DNA from: Verrucomicrobiota bacterium
GTDB taxonomy: Bacteria > Verrucomicrobiota > Verrucomicrobiia > Limisphaerales > SIBE01
Direction: 5' to 3'
Assembly (NCBI GenBank): GCA_016871535.1
Contig: VHCZ01000033.1
Location: forward strand, 1 to 36,566
Length of the DNA: 36,566 nucleotides
A program made the position numbers and the translations under genes. The notes beneath the pieces are model-generated. The model searched no databases. It saw only the letters and a list, made by a program, of their open reading frames with translations, and was not told where the DNA came from. Shown here one piece after another: positions 1 through 7,641 of this stretch; position 1 is the stretch's first letter, and each line of letters opens with the position of its first letter.

Positions 1-126
1 GTCTTTTGTCCGTGGCCTGCGTTGGCTCGGTCCTTACAGCCCGCGTTGGGGATGCTCGGACCTCGCCGCCTTGGCCACAGCCAAAATCCCTCGCCGCAGG
101 ACCCCGCGCAATTTTCGGACACGCTC

Positions 127-432
127 TTAGAGTTTGATCTTCGCCGCTTTGTCCGCGATGGCTTTCATTTCGCGCGCGTCGAAGGCCCGAAGCGTTGTAG
201 TTTGAACGTTCCCCTGTGCCGCGAGCGCAAGCATCAGGCTGGTGGCGGTTTCTTCGTCCGGCGCGTCAAACAGAACGACGCCGTCGTAATCTCCTAGAGT
301 CCAATAAACGACGCGAACTTTGGCGCCGGCCTTTTCCGCAGCCGCCTCGAATGCGGCGGCGCGCTCCGGAGATTTCCGGTAATTCTTGACGCCTTGTTCC
401 GTGAAACGAATCAAAGTGATGTAGGTAGCCAT
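127..432 (-). CDS. GYD domain protein
   Basis: This 101-residue protein reads MATYITLIRFTEQG at the start and carries the LGDYDGVVLFDAPDEE segment (about residues 46-62), which contains the GYD-type D-Y-D signature of a small ferredoxin-like alpha/beta family. Full length is about 100 residues in the family, so the gene looks complete. The family has no established reaction; members are small cytosolic proteins often annotated only by the domain. It stands alone, divergent from the aminopeptidase gene that begins 130 bp away, and the intergenic region must hold both promoters. The 126 bp between it and the window edge hold no gene I can support. Confidence 0.85.
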   Translation of the reverse strand: MATYITLIRFTEQGVKNYRKSPERAAAFEAAAEKAGAKVRVVYWTLGDYDGVVLFDAPDEETATSLMLALAAQGNVQTTTLRAFDAREMKAIADKAAKIKL

Positions 433-561
433 ACTGGTATCAGATGAACCACGCCGGGAACCAAGTCAAGAGAATCAAGAGAATCTACGGCATGGACGGA
501 TGGGCCTTCTCATGACAGATTCTGAAGGCACAATCGCAGGCCAACGAACAGGTTCCGGACG

Positions 562-1710
562 ATGAAACATTTTCAATTTCCGCCATTTGATTTGACTCGG
601 CTGTTACGGACGGTTTTTGCGCCAAAAGCGGGCGAAAGAATCGCGATCCTCATCGATCTCCCCGATCCCGCAGACCTGAAGCAGTTCGCGTTTCTCAAGA
701 ACCCTGACCTGGCGGTCCAGAAGCTCGCCCACGATGTGATTTACCAGGGGCTAAAGCGACGCGTACTGTCCGAGCTGAATTTGCAGGGCGGCGAACTATT
801 CGCGTATCGCGTCACGGGCGGAAGCAACCTGGATCTCCCGGATAGCGCGGTCGATGTCGCAGGCCGCGCCTTGAGTTTCGAGCGCGACATTTATCCCCGG
901 TTCAACGTCTTGCTCTGTGTCTCCACCTTTTCCGCCACCGCGCCGCTAACGGCTTTCGCCAAACGCTTCGGTTTTCGCGGCGCCACCATGCACGGCTTGA
1001 ACGAAATCATCCTGCGCACAGGCTTGGCCGTGGATTACGACGAAGTGAGCCGGCAAGCGGAGAAATTGCGCCAGGGACTCACGCGCTCCGATCAATTCGA
1101 GATCGATTTCACGGTAGGCGCCACCACGACGCGGCTCACCATCCATTGCGGCCAGCAAGAAGCCCAAAAGAGTCGCGGGCTCTGTCGCGGCGAAAAGCCG
1201 GATGTGGCCAATCTCCCGGCCGGCGAAGTCTATTTCGTGCCGACAGGCGCGGAGGGAAGCTTCCCGATGCGCTATGAGAACGGGACCCTCGGACTGATGG
1301 AGGTTTCGGATGGGCGCATTCAGAAGGCCCGGCTGTTGGCGGGCGAACAAGAGATCATCGATTCGCACAACCAGAAACTAGGTTCCGATCCTCTAACGGG
1401 AGAACTCGGTGAGCTGGGCTTCGGCACGCAGGAGTTGCCGGTGTCCGGCCGCGACATTCAAGACGAGAAGATTCTGGGAACATTCCACGTCGCCACAGGG
1501 CGGAGCGATCACCTCGGCGGCAGCCTCACTCCCGATCGCTTCGCCAAGCCGCAAAACGCGACCCACGACGACATTCTTTTTTCGCCGACGAAGACGCCGG
1601 AAATCCAGGTTCCCGAAGTCCGGATGCGCCGCGACGGGGAGACGAAAGTTGTGCTTCGGAATTTTCGACCCGCAGAATACCTCCGAAGCCTGCTCGCTCC
1701 GGGAGCATGA
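562..1710 (+). CDS. M29-family aminopeptidase-like metalloprotein
   Basis: The 382-residue protein matches the thermophilic aminopeptidase (peptidase M29, AmpS) pattern in its second half. Visible are LPAGEVYF (E222), GELGFGTQ (E284), ILGTFHVATG (H309) and THDDIL (H335, D337), in the order and spacing expected for the two-metal site of M29 enzymes (E, E, H, H-x-D). The usual Tyr after the first His is not obvious: the segment reads GRSDHLGG. M29 enzymes release N-terminal amino acids in the cytosol using Zn or Co. The stop codon overlaps the start of the next gene by 4 bp (ATGA type), implying translational coupling with the ovothiol-type methyltransferase, so the substrate may be a small histidine- or cysteine-containing peptide rather than general peptides. 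That last point is inference. The closest alternative is a divergent M29 paralogue that has lost peptidase activity. Confidence 0.78.
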   Translation: MKHFQFPPFDLTRLLRTVFAPKAGERIAILIDLPDPADLKQFAFLKNPDLAVQKLAHDVIYQGLKRRVLSELNLQGGELFAYRVTGGSNLDLPDSAVDVAGRALSFERDIYPRFNVLLCVSTFSATAPLTAFAKRFGFRGATMHGLNEIILRTGLAVDYDEVSRQAEKLRQGLTRSDQFEIDFTVGATTTRLTIHCGQQEAQKSRGLCRGEKPDVANLPAGEVYFVPTGAEGSFPMRYENGTLGLMEVSDGRIQKARLLAGEQEIIDSHNQKLGSDPLTGELGELGFGTQELPVSGRDIQDEKILGTFHVATGRSDHLGGSLTPDRFAKPQNATHDDILFSPTKTPEIQVPEVRMRRDGETKVVLRNFRPAEYLRSLLAPGA

Positions 1711-2468
1711 TCTCCAGCTTTTATGAATCGGATCGGGCGCTGTCGGAGTACCTCCTTTTCCATTACGGCACGCGCGATCAGGTCCTCTCCTTTCCCTTTG
1801 GGCCATCGGACGCGCTGGATTTTCCGGTGCGGTGCGTGAGGGAATGTCTCGATCCGAAGCGCCTACCCTCCAATGCCGTTGCGCTGGACCTTGGCTGTGC
1901 GGTGGGCCGGTCCACTTTCGAACTGGCTCGACTGTGCGAGCGCGTGGTCGGGATCGACTGCTCCCGGCGTTTCGTGGAAGCGGCGGAGCGCCTGCGGCGT
2001 GAAGGCGCTTTGTCCTACCAGTACCTCGAAGAAGGAACACTGGCCAAGGCCGCCGTGGGTTCGGTTCCGAAAGAAATCGACCGCCGCCGCGTTCACTTCG
2101 AGGTCGGCGACGCGCAGAATCTCCGCCCGGGCCTGGGCGAATTCGACGTGATCCTGATGGCCAATCTCATCGACCGGCTCTCGGACCCAGAAGCTTGCCT
2201 GCGCGGGTTGTGCCGATTGGTCCGGCTCGCCGGACAACTGATTATCACATCGCCGTACACGTGGCTGACGGATTACACCCCACGCGAGAAATGGCTTGGA
2301 GGTTACGAGAAGGACGGCGTGGCGGTGACAACGCTGCAGGCGCTGCGGGGCATCCTCGAACCCGATTTTAGCCTCGCCTTTCGCAGAGACTTGCCGTTTC
2401 TGATTCGGGAACACGCGCGAAAGTTTCAGTGGAGCATCGCGGAAGCCACGCTCTGGATTCGCGTTTGA
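1707..2468 (+). CDS. putative 4-mercaptohistidine N1-methyltransferase (OvoA C-terminal family, stand-alone)
   Basis: The 253-residue protein is a class I SAM methyltransferase with motif I at LDLGCAVGRS (residues 60-69) and the acidic turn VVGIDCSRRF. It has the hallmarks of the C-terminal methyltransferase domain of OvoA: an N-terminal YESDRALSEYLLFHYG stretch, LDFPVRC, MANLIDRL, ITSPYTWLTDYTPREKWLGG, and the C-terminal IREHARKFQWSIAEATLW. In ovothiol synthesis this domain methylates the imidazole N of 4- or 5-thiohistidine. Normally it is fused to, or lies next to, the sulfoxide synthase (DinB/FGE-sulfatase domains). Neither is present in this window, so this is a free-standing version. 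It overlaps the M29-like gene by 4 bp and is followed 21 bp later by the DUF1501 gene. Confidence 0.85.
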   Translation: MISSFYESDRALSEYLLFHYGTRDQVLSFPFGPSDALDFPVRCVRECLDPKRLPSNAVALDLGCAVGRSTFELARLCERVVGIDCSRRFVEAAERLRREGALSYQYLEEGTLAKAAVGSVPKEIDRRRVHFEVGDAQNLRPGLGEFDVILMANLIDRLSDPEACLRGLCRLVRLAGQLIITSPYTWLTDYTPREKWLGGYEKDGVAVTTLQALRGILEPDFSLAFRRDLPFLIREHARKFQWSIAEATLWIRV

Positions 2469-2489
2469 ACGAACTTGCCCTGTCACAGT

Positions 2490-3926
2490 ATGAAAACCAG
2501 TTCTCCTCCGCTTCTCTCCCGCCGCCATTTCTTGTGGAGCACGGCGGGCGGCATCGGGGGCATCGCGCTGGCCTGGATGTTGGATCGAGAAGCGCGCGCT
2601 GCCGGGAAGACATCCGGCGTTCCGGCCCGGCTGCCTCATTTCCCGCCGCGAGCGCGACGCGTCGTACAGGTCTTTTGCGCCGGCGGTGTCAGCCACATCG
2701 ACACGTTCGATTACAAGCCCGATCTGGCGAAATTCCACGGCAGGACGCTGGAGGGCAAAGGCGAGAACAAAGGCTTCTTCGGCCAGCCGGGCCGGGTGAT
2801 GAAAAGTCCGTTCGAGTTTCGTCCGCACGGCCAGTGCGGGCATCCTGTGAGCAGCTTGCTTCCGCACCTGGCCGGCGTCGTGGATGAACTGACCTTCATT
2901 CATTCCCTGGTGGCCCGGAGCAACAACCACACGCCGGCGAGCTTTCAGATGAACACCGGGTTCACGATGAACGGCTTTCCCAGCATGGGTGCCTGGCTGA
3001 GTTACGGCCTGGGAACCGAAAACGAAAATTTGCCGGCCTTCGTCGTGCTGCCGGATCAGCGCGGCTTGCCCGCGGGCGGCTCGATCAATTGGACGGCGGG
3101 ATTCCTGCCCGCGCACTATCAAGGCGTCGCGTTCCGCACCAACTCGCCGGAGCCGATTCCCGATCTCAAGACGCCGCCGCAAATCTCGTCTTCAGCGCGA
3201 GCGATTGGATCCGAACTCATCGAGCGCATGAACCGGGACTTTGCGGAAGCGCATCCGGGTGACACCGCGTTCGCGGCGCGCCTTCGCTCGTACGAGCTGG
3301 CCGCGCGAATGCAGTTGAGCATTCCGGAAGCGACCGACCTGAGCGGCGAATCGGAAGCGACGAAACAGCTTTACGGCCTGGATCGGGAAGCCAGCCGCGG
3401 ATTCGGACAAAGCTGTCTTCTGGCGCGGCGGCTATTGGAGCGCGGCGTCCGGTTCGTGCAGTTGTTCAATGGCGGCGCCTTCGGCAGCCCTCGCATCAAT
3501 TGGGATGGCCACGAAAATGTGGAAGAGAATCATCGAAATCAGGCGGCGACCATGGACAAACCGGTGGCCGGACTGATTCGAGATTTGAAGCAACGTGGGT
3601 TGCTCGACGACACGCTCGTGATCTGGAATACCGAATTTGGCCGCGGTCCGGCCACGCAAGGAATCAATTCACCGGGACGCGACCATCATCCGGATGCGTT
3701 CACGTGTTTCCTGGCGGGGGCCGGAGTCAAACGGGGTTTCAGTTACGGTGCGAGCGACGAGGTCGGTTATTTCGCGTGCGAGAATCCGGTGAGCATTTAT
3801 GATTTCCACGCCACGATTCTGCACTTGCTCGGGATCGATCACGAGAAGCTGACGTTTTATCACAACGGGATCAACCGCCGGTTGACGGACGTGCATGGAA
3901 ATGTCGTGAAGGGGATCATGACCTAG
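2490..3926 (+). CDS. Tat-exported DUF1501 protein
   Basis: A 478-residue protein of the DUF1501 family, a sulfatase/alkaline-phosphatase-like fold expanded in planctomycetes and verrucomicrobia. A twin-arginine signal is clear near the start (LSRRHFLWSTAGGIGG, then a short hydrophobic run ending ARAAG). Family motifs include VQVFCAGGVSHIDTFDYKPD, GHENVEENH, IWNTEFGRGP and GRDHHPDAFTCFLAGAGVKRG, with His/Asp residues that could bind metal. I chose the ATG at 2490 over the in-frame TTG at 2475 because the Tat motif follows it directly and the TTG lacks a better ribosome site. Most DUF1501 genes sit beside a DUF1549/DUF1553 cytochrome-like partner (PSD1 group); none is present here. Function is unknown; the likely place of action is the periplasm. 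Confidence 0.9.
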   Translation: MKTSSPPLLSRRHFLWSTAGGIGGIALAWMLDREARAAGKTSGVPARLPHFPPRARRVVQVFCAGGVSHIDTFDYKPDLAKFHGRTLEGKGENKGFFGQPGRVMKSPFEFRPHGQCGHPVSSLLPHLAGVVDELTFIHSLVARSNNHTPASFQMNTGFTMNGFPSMGAWLSYGLGTENENLPAFVVLPDQRGLPAGGSINWTAGFLPAHYQGVAFRTNSPEPIPDLKTPPQISSSARAIGSELIERMNRDFAEAHPGDTAFAARLRSYELAARMQLSIPEATDLSGESEATKQLYGLDREASRGFGQSCLLARRLLERGVRFVQLFNGGAFGSPRINWDGHENVEENHRNQAATMDKPVAGLIRDLKQRGLLDDTLVIWNTEFGRGPATQGINSPGRDHHPDAFTCFLAGAGVKRGFSYGASDEVGYFACENPVSIYDFHATILHLLGIDHEKLTFYHNGINRRLTDVHGNVVKGIMT

Positions 3927-3969
3927 GCGTATCTCTTCAGTTCAACCCGAAGCCAATCTTATCCGTGTC

Positions 3970-3992
3970 GATTCGCGTTCATTCGTGGTTTC
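3970..3992. repeat. 23-bp dispersed repeat, copy 1
   Basis: The segment beginning GATTCGCGTTCATTCG recurs at 34295-34317, where it follows a stop codon directly. The two copies differ at two positions near the 3' end. Both lie in short intergenic DNA. No function is visible. Confidence 0.6.
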
Positions 3993-4070
3993 CTGACTGA
4001 ATTGTTACGGCTTAGGCGACGGTCCCCACTGATTCCAAAACCCGCTTGCGTGGCGAATAAAAGAGTCGAA

Positions 4071-6740
4071 ATGAATTCTCCAGTACCTTCCGAAGCCAAA
4101 GTCGTCATTGTCGGCGGCGGCATCATTGGCTGCAGCGTCGCGTACCACCTCGCCAGGCTGGGCTGGAAAGACATCGTCCTGCTGGAGCAAAACCAACTGG
4201 CGGGCGGCACGACGTGGCACGCGGCTGGTTTGATTGGCCGGTTGCGCACCAGCAACAGCATGACCAAGATCAACAAATACAGCGCGGAACTGTATGCGTC
4301 GCTGGAGAAGGAAACCGGCCATTCCACAGGTTGGAAACAGGTGGGGAGCCTGATTGTGGCGCGCTCGGAAGATCGGATGATTCAACTGCGGCGCACGGCG
4401 GCGATGGCGGAATTGTTCGGCGTCGAAGTCCAGCTCATCGCTCCGAAAGCCGCCCTGGAGAAATGGCCGTTGCTTCGGATCGACGATGTCCTGGGCGCGG
4501 CCTGGTTGCCGCACGATGGAAAGGTGATCCCAAAAGAAGTCGCGCTGGCACTGGCGAAAGGAGCCGAGGCGCGAGGCGTCCGCGTCCTCGAAAATGTCCG
4601 CGTGATCGAGGTGCTGCACCGGAAGGGCCGGGTGAGCGGCGTGCGTGTGGCTTCCGGAGCATCGCCGATCGCCAATAGCCAATTGCCTAGCGCCGGCTCC
4701 GAATCTCAAATCTCAAATCTCAAATCTCAAATTCTCGAAGCCGAGTTTGTCGTGCTTTGCGGCGGGATGTGGGCGCGGCAACTCGGCCTGGCGTGCGGCG
4801 TGAATCTTCCGCTCTATCCGGTCGAGCACCATTATGTCGTGAGCGCTCCAATTTCGGGCGCTTTCGATGAGTTGCCCGTCGGGCGGGACCCGGACCTGTG
4901 CCTTTATTTCCGAGGCGAAGGAAATGGCGTGATGCTGGGCGCGTTTCAGAAATACACCAAACCGTGGCTTTCGTATCCGGTTCCCGACCGTTTTTCTTAC
5001 CAACTCCTGGAGGCGGACTGGGAGAAATTTTCGGAACCTCTCCAAGCCGGCCAATGGCGCATTCCCGCGCTGGCCGGCGTGAAGTTTGAGAAGTTCGTGA
5101 ACGGCCCGGAGAGCTTCACCCCGGACAACAACTTCCTCATGGGCGAGACTCCGGAACTACAGGACCTGTTCGTGGCCGCCGGCTTCAACTCGGTCGGCAT
5201 CGCAAGCGCGGGCGGCGCCGGCAAATATCTGGCGGAATGGATGAGCGAAGGCCAGCCGACCATGGATTTGTGGTCGGTCGATGTGCGCCGCTTCGCGCCT
5301 TTCGCCAACAACCTGGCCTTTTTGCGCGAGCGAGTCACGGAGGTGCTGGGGCTGCATTATCAACCGGCCTGGCCGAACCGCGAGTTCGAGACCGGACGCG
5401 GTTTGCGCAAAAGCGCGCTCCACGACCGCCTCGCCGCCCAAGGCGCTTGCTTCGGGTGCAAGAACGGGTGGGAACGCCCGAATTGGTTCGCGCGACGCAA
5501 TGATGAACCCACCCCTGCTCCCCTCCCAGGAGGGGAACTGGCCCGCGATGTCCCACCGGGAAGCTCCCCTCCTGGGAGCAGCAAGGAGTGGGGCCACAAC
5601 ACAGGTGCGCACGACAAATTCCAGAAATATGCCGAAAAGCCGGTTGTTGAATACTCCTTCAGCCGCCAGAATTGGTTCGCCAACCAGGCCTTCGAGCACC
5701 GCGCCGCGCGGGAAAACGTCGCTCTGTTCGACCAAAGCGGCTTTTCCAAGTACATGTTCCGAGGCCGCGACGTCGTTCAAGTTTTGCAGCGGCTTTGCGG
5801 CAACGACATCGATATCCCGATGGGACGCGCGGTGTACACCGGGCTGTTCAACGAACGCGGAGGATTTGAGTCTGACCTCACGCTCATCCGCATCGCCGCG
5901 GACGAGTATTACGTGGTTTCCGGGTCGGCCCAGACGACGCGCGATCTCGATTGGATTCGGCGCAACCTCCGCGAGCCCGAACACGCGGAAATCGTCGATG
6001 TGACCGAAGCATACGCGGTTCTGGGTTTGATGGGACCGAACTCGCGCGCGCTGCTCGGACGGTTGACGGAGGCTGATTTGGGCAACGAAGCTTTTCTCTT
6101 CTGCACCGCACAAACCATCTCCGTGGGACCGGCGACTGTCCGCGCGGTGCGGATCACTTACGTGGGCGAATTGGGCTGGGAACTACACGTACCCGCGAGC
6201 CAGGCGACGCTGGTCTATGACGCGTTGAGGGAAGCGGGAGGGGATCTCGGCCTGATCAACGCGGGCCATTACGCGATCAATTCGTTGCGCCTGGAGAAAG
6301 GCTACCGCGCCTGGGGAGCGGACATTTCGCCCGACGACACGCCGCTCGAAGCGGGGCTTGGTTTCGCGATCGCGTGGAACAAACCGACTCCGTTCATTGG
6401 CCGCGAAGCCCTCGTCGAACAGAAAAAGAACGGCGTCAAACGCCGGCTCGTGGTCTTCGTCCTGCAAAATCCCGATCCGACGCTGTGGGGCAGCGAACCG
6501 ATTTTCCGCGATGGCCAACCGGTTGGGTACACGACTTCCGGCTCTTACGGACACACGGTCGGTGGAGCCGTCGGCATGGGTTACGTGAACAGCGCGGCGG
6601 GCGTTACGGATGACTCTGTCCGCAAGGGGCGCTTTGAGATTGAGGTCAACGGAAAGCGCTATCCAGCCTCGGCGCATTTGCGCGCGCCGTATGACCCGGA
6701 GCGCAAGCGGATTCTGGGGCAGCAAACAGTAATTCAGTAA
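4071..6740 (+). CDS. FAD-dependent oxidoreductase fused to GcvT domains (dimethylglycine/sarcosine dehydrogenase type)
   Basis: An 889-residue protein. The N-terminus is a DAO-type FAD domain (VVIVGGGIIGCSVAYHLARLG, residues 11-31) with GGTTWHAAGL, in which H50 matches the His that carries covalent FAD in dimethylglycine and sarcosine dehydrogenases. An FAO-type middle domain follows (to about 470), then a folate-binding aminomethyltransferase domain (VSGSAQTTRDL, YVGELGWELH, LRLEKGYRAWG) and its C-terminal barrel. The expected activity is oxidative demethylation of an N-methyl amino acid with transfer of the one-carbon unit to tetrahydrofolate. I chose ATG 4071 because the FAD motif starts 10 residues later; the upstream in-frame TTG at 4002 adds a tail unlike the family. 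Two repeat-derived inserts keep frame: residues about 198-222 (heptamer repeat) and 480-508 (palindromic element between the oxidase and GcvT halves). No partner gene is adjacent. Confidence 0.9.
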   Translation: MNSPVPSEAKVVIVGGGIIGCSVAYHLARLGWKDIVLLEQNQLAGGTTWHAAGLIGRLRTSNSMTKINKYSAELYASLEKETGHSTGWKQVGSLIVARSEDRMIQLRRTAAMAELFGVEVQLIAPKAALEKWPLLRIDDVLGAAWLPHDGKVIPKEVALALAKGAEARGVRVLENVRVIEVLHRKGRVSGVRVASGASPIANSQLPSAGSESQISNLKSQILEAEFVVLCGGMWARQLGLACGVNLPLYPVEHHYVVSAPISGAFDELPVGRDPDLCLYFRGEGNGVMLGAFQKYTKPWLSYPVPDRFSYQLLEADWEKFSEPLQAGQWRIPALAGVKFEKFVNGPESFTPDNNFLMGETPELQDLFVAAGFNSVGIASAGGAGKYLAEWMSEGQPTMDLWSVDVRRFAPFANNLAFLRERVTEVLGLHYQPAWPNREFETGRGLRKSALHDRLAAQGACFGCKNGWERPNWFARRNDEPTPAPLPGGELARDVPPGSSPPGSSKEWGHNTGAHDKFQKYAEKPVVEYSFSRQNWFANQAFEHRAARENVALFDQSGFSKYMFRGRDVVQVLQRLCGNDIDIPMGRAVYTGLFNERGGFESDLTLIRIAADEYYVVSGSAQTTRDLDWIRRNLREPEHAEIVDVTEAYAVLGLMGPNSRALLGRLTEADLGNEAFLFCTAQTISVGPATVRAVRITYVGELGWELHVPASQATLVYDALREAGGDLGLINAGHYAINSLRLEKGYRAWGADISPDDTPLEAGLGFAIAWNKPTPFIGREALVEQKKNGVKRRLVVFVLQNPDPTLWGSEPIFRDGQPVGYTTSGSYGHTVGGAVGMGYVNSAAGVTDDSVRKGRFEIEVNGKRYPASAHLRAPYDPERKRILGQQTVIQ
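4671..4735. repeat. heptanucleotide repeats inserted in frame in the FAD oxidoreductase gene
   Basis: Two GCCAATW units (4671-4684) are followed by four perfect AATCTCA units (4702-4729). The encoded residues (SPIANSQLPSAGSESQISNL) interrupt the FAD domain between VRVASG and LEAEFVVLCGG, which would otherwise be contiguous in the family. The insert therefore acts as a low-complexity loop, and a change of one repeat unit would shift the frame. Confidence 0.75.
5508..5594. repeat. 87-bp palindromic element inserted in frame
   Basis: The left arm (from CCCACCCCTGCTCCCCTCCC) and the right arm (ending GGGAGCAGCAAGGAGTGGGG) are imperfect reverse complements around a short centre. The element is 29 codons long and encodes a Pro/Gly/Ser-rich stretch at residues 480-508 of the oxidoreductase, at the junction of its oxidase and GcvT halves. 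It resembles REP/MITE-type mobile palindromes, such as those that insert in frame into rickettsial proteins. Confidence 0.75.
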
Positions 6741-7079
6741 GCAACTTCTCAGTTAACGACGGTGGAGCGAGGCTCCGGCCTGCTCCTTATAATTACACGC
6801 AAATTTTTCTGTTTAGAATCCCAACGGGATTCCGACGCAAAGCCCAGGGTTGCGAGGCACGAGCTACCCAGCTACCCGGCTAGCCGTGGCAAAGCGGTGT
6901 CGCTGCTACGCTCTGCCACCGCAGTCCAAAATCGTCGCAAGCTGCAGCGATTCCCGACGATACTGATAGATTGAAAAATTGTTAAGAATCTGCGCTACGA
7001 ACGTAGCGGCGACCAACCTCATTCGGAGATCCGTCTCCCTGCACGCTTCCGGGCCGCAAGCAGAATCTCGCGCAGACGT
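6741..7079. other. Intergenic region with repeat fragments, no gene
   Basis: The 339 bp contain the 25-bp dispersed repeat (6752-6776), a GAATCCCAACGGGATTC palindrome (6816-6832), and a small inverted repeat in the stretch TGGCAAAGCGGTGTCGCTGC...CTCTGCCA (about 6889-6923). An AT-rich TTGAAAAATTGTTAAGAAT run lies near 6972-6990. I see no coding sequence. Confidence 0.6.
6752..6776. repeat. 25-bp dispersed hairpin repeat, copy 1
   Basis: GTTAACGACGGTGGAGCGA plus GGCTCC; a second copy with one mismatch is at 10765-10789. It contains a GGAGC/GCTCC hairpin. It lies just after the FAD oxidoreductase stop codon, with a T-rich stretch about 25 bp further on. Confidence 0.65.
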
Positions 7080-7553
7080 TTACCGACTATCATGTCTTTG
7101 TTTGAGGCCGGTGGTGTCCGGAAGCTGCCAGACCTTGGCCGGATCGGTGCCGGCGATACAGGCGGCTGTCGCGGCGGCCATTGCGCCGGCGGCGCCGGAG
7201 GTGACCATGCCCGATTCCGCTCCTGAGAGCTCAGCCAGCCGTTTTCCGACGGCGCGCTGCAACTCAAACATGTCCACGAAGTGCATGGCGGCTTGTGCCT
7301 TGGTCTCGCGCACTTCGGGCAGTTCCAGCGAACCGCTCAGATAAGTCCAGGTCCCGCGCGCATTGATGAGCGGGCGGACCCCGATTCGCGTGTAGATGTT
7401 GCCCTTCGGAGATTTGCCGACAGCCGCTTGCACTTTCCCGATGGTGTCCTCGACCACAAAAATCGCCAGCCACGGCATCGCGCTCATCGTTCGTATGAAG
7501 GTCCGCCGGCTGGCGAGAAAGTTTGGAGATTTCATTCCCCCTTTGTGCGCCAT
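7080..7553 (-). pseudogene. Truncated SelA-like PLP-dependent enzyme
   Basis: The 157-residue reading frame has a Tat-like N-terminus (SRRTFIRTMSAMPWLAIF) and then the N-terminal part of the SelA-like aspartate aminotransferase-fold family (IGVRPLINARGTWTYLSGSLELPEV, AAMHFVDMFELQRAVGKRLAELSGAESGMVTSGAAGAM). The match stops abruptly after LPDTTGLK and the frame ends eight codons later. Intact homologues continue for roughly 300 further residues, including the PLP-binding lysine, so nothing catalytic remains. It is read toward the repeat-rich gap at 6741-7079, and the lost portion was probably removed by a deletion ending there. It is divergent from nothing and lies 88 bp downstream of hpnA on the same strand. 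Confidence 0.75.
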
Positions 7554-7641
7554 TTATGTCACCAACTCAATTCCAATGCCTGGACCGAACACGGTCCAAA
7601 CTCGATGATCTGTTCATGGTTCGATTCGACCGGAACTCAGC

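Noticed and set aside
22-297. Plus-strand open frame of 91 residues
   Set aside because: Antisense to the GYD gene, no domain, and its composition is that of a reverse-strand shadow.
1863-3182. Long minus-strand open frame (439 residues)
   Set aside because: Runs opposite the methyltransferase and DUF1501 genes, both clearly real; His/Arg/Ala-rich with no recognisable motif.
5157-6113. Minus-strand open frame of 318 residues
   Set aside because: Antisense to the FAD/GcvT protein; no motif.
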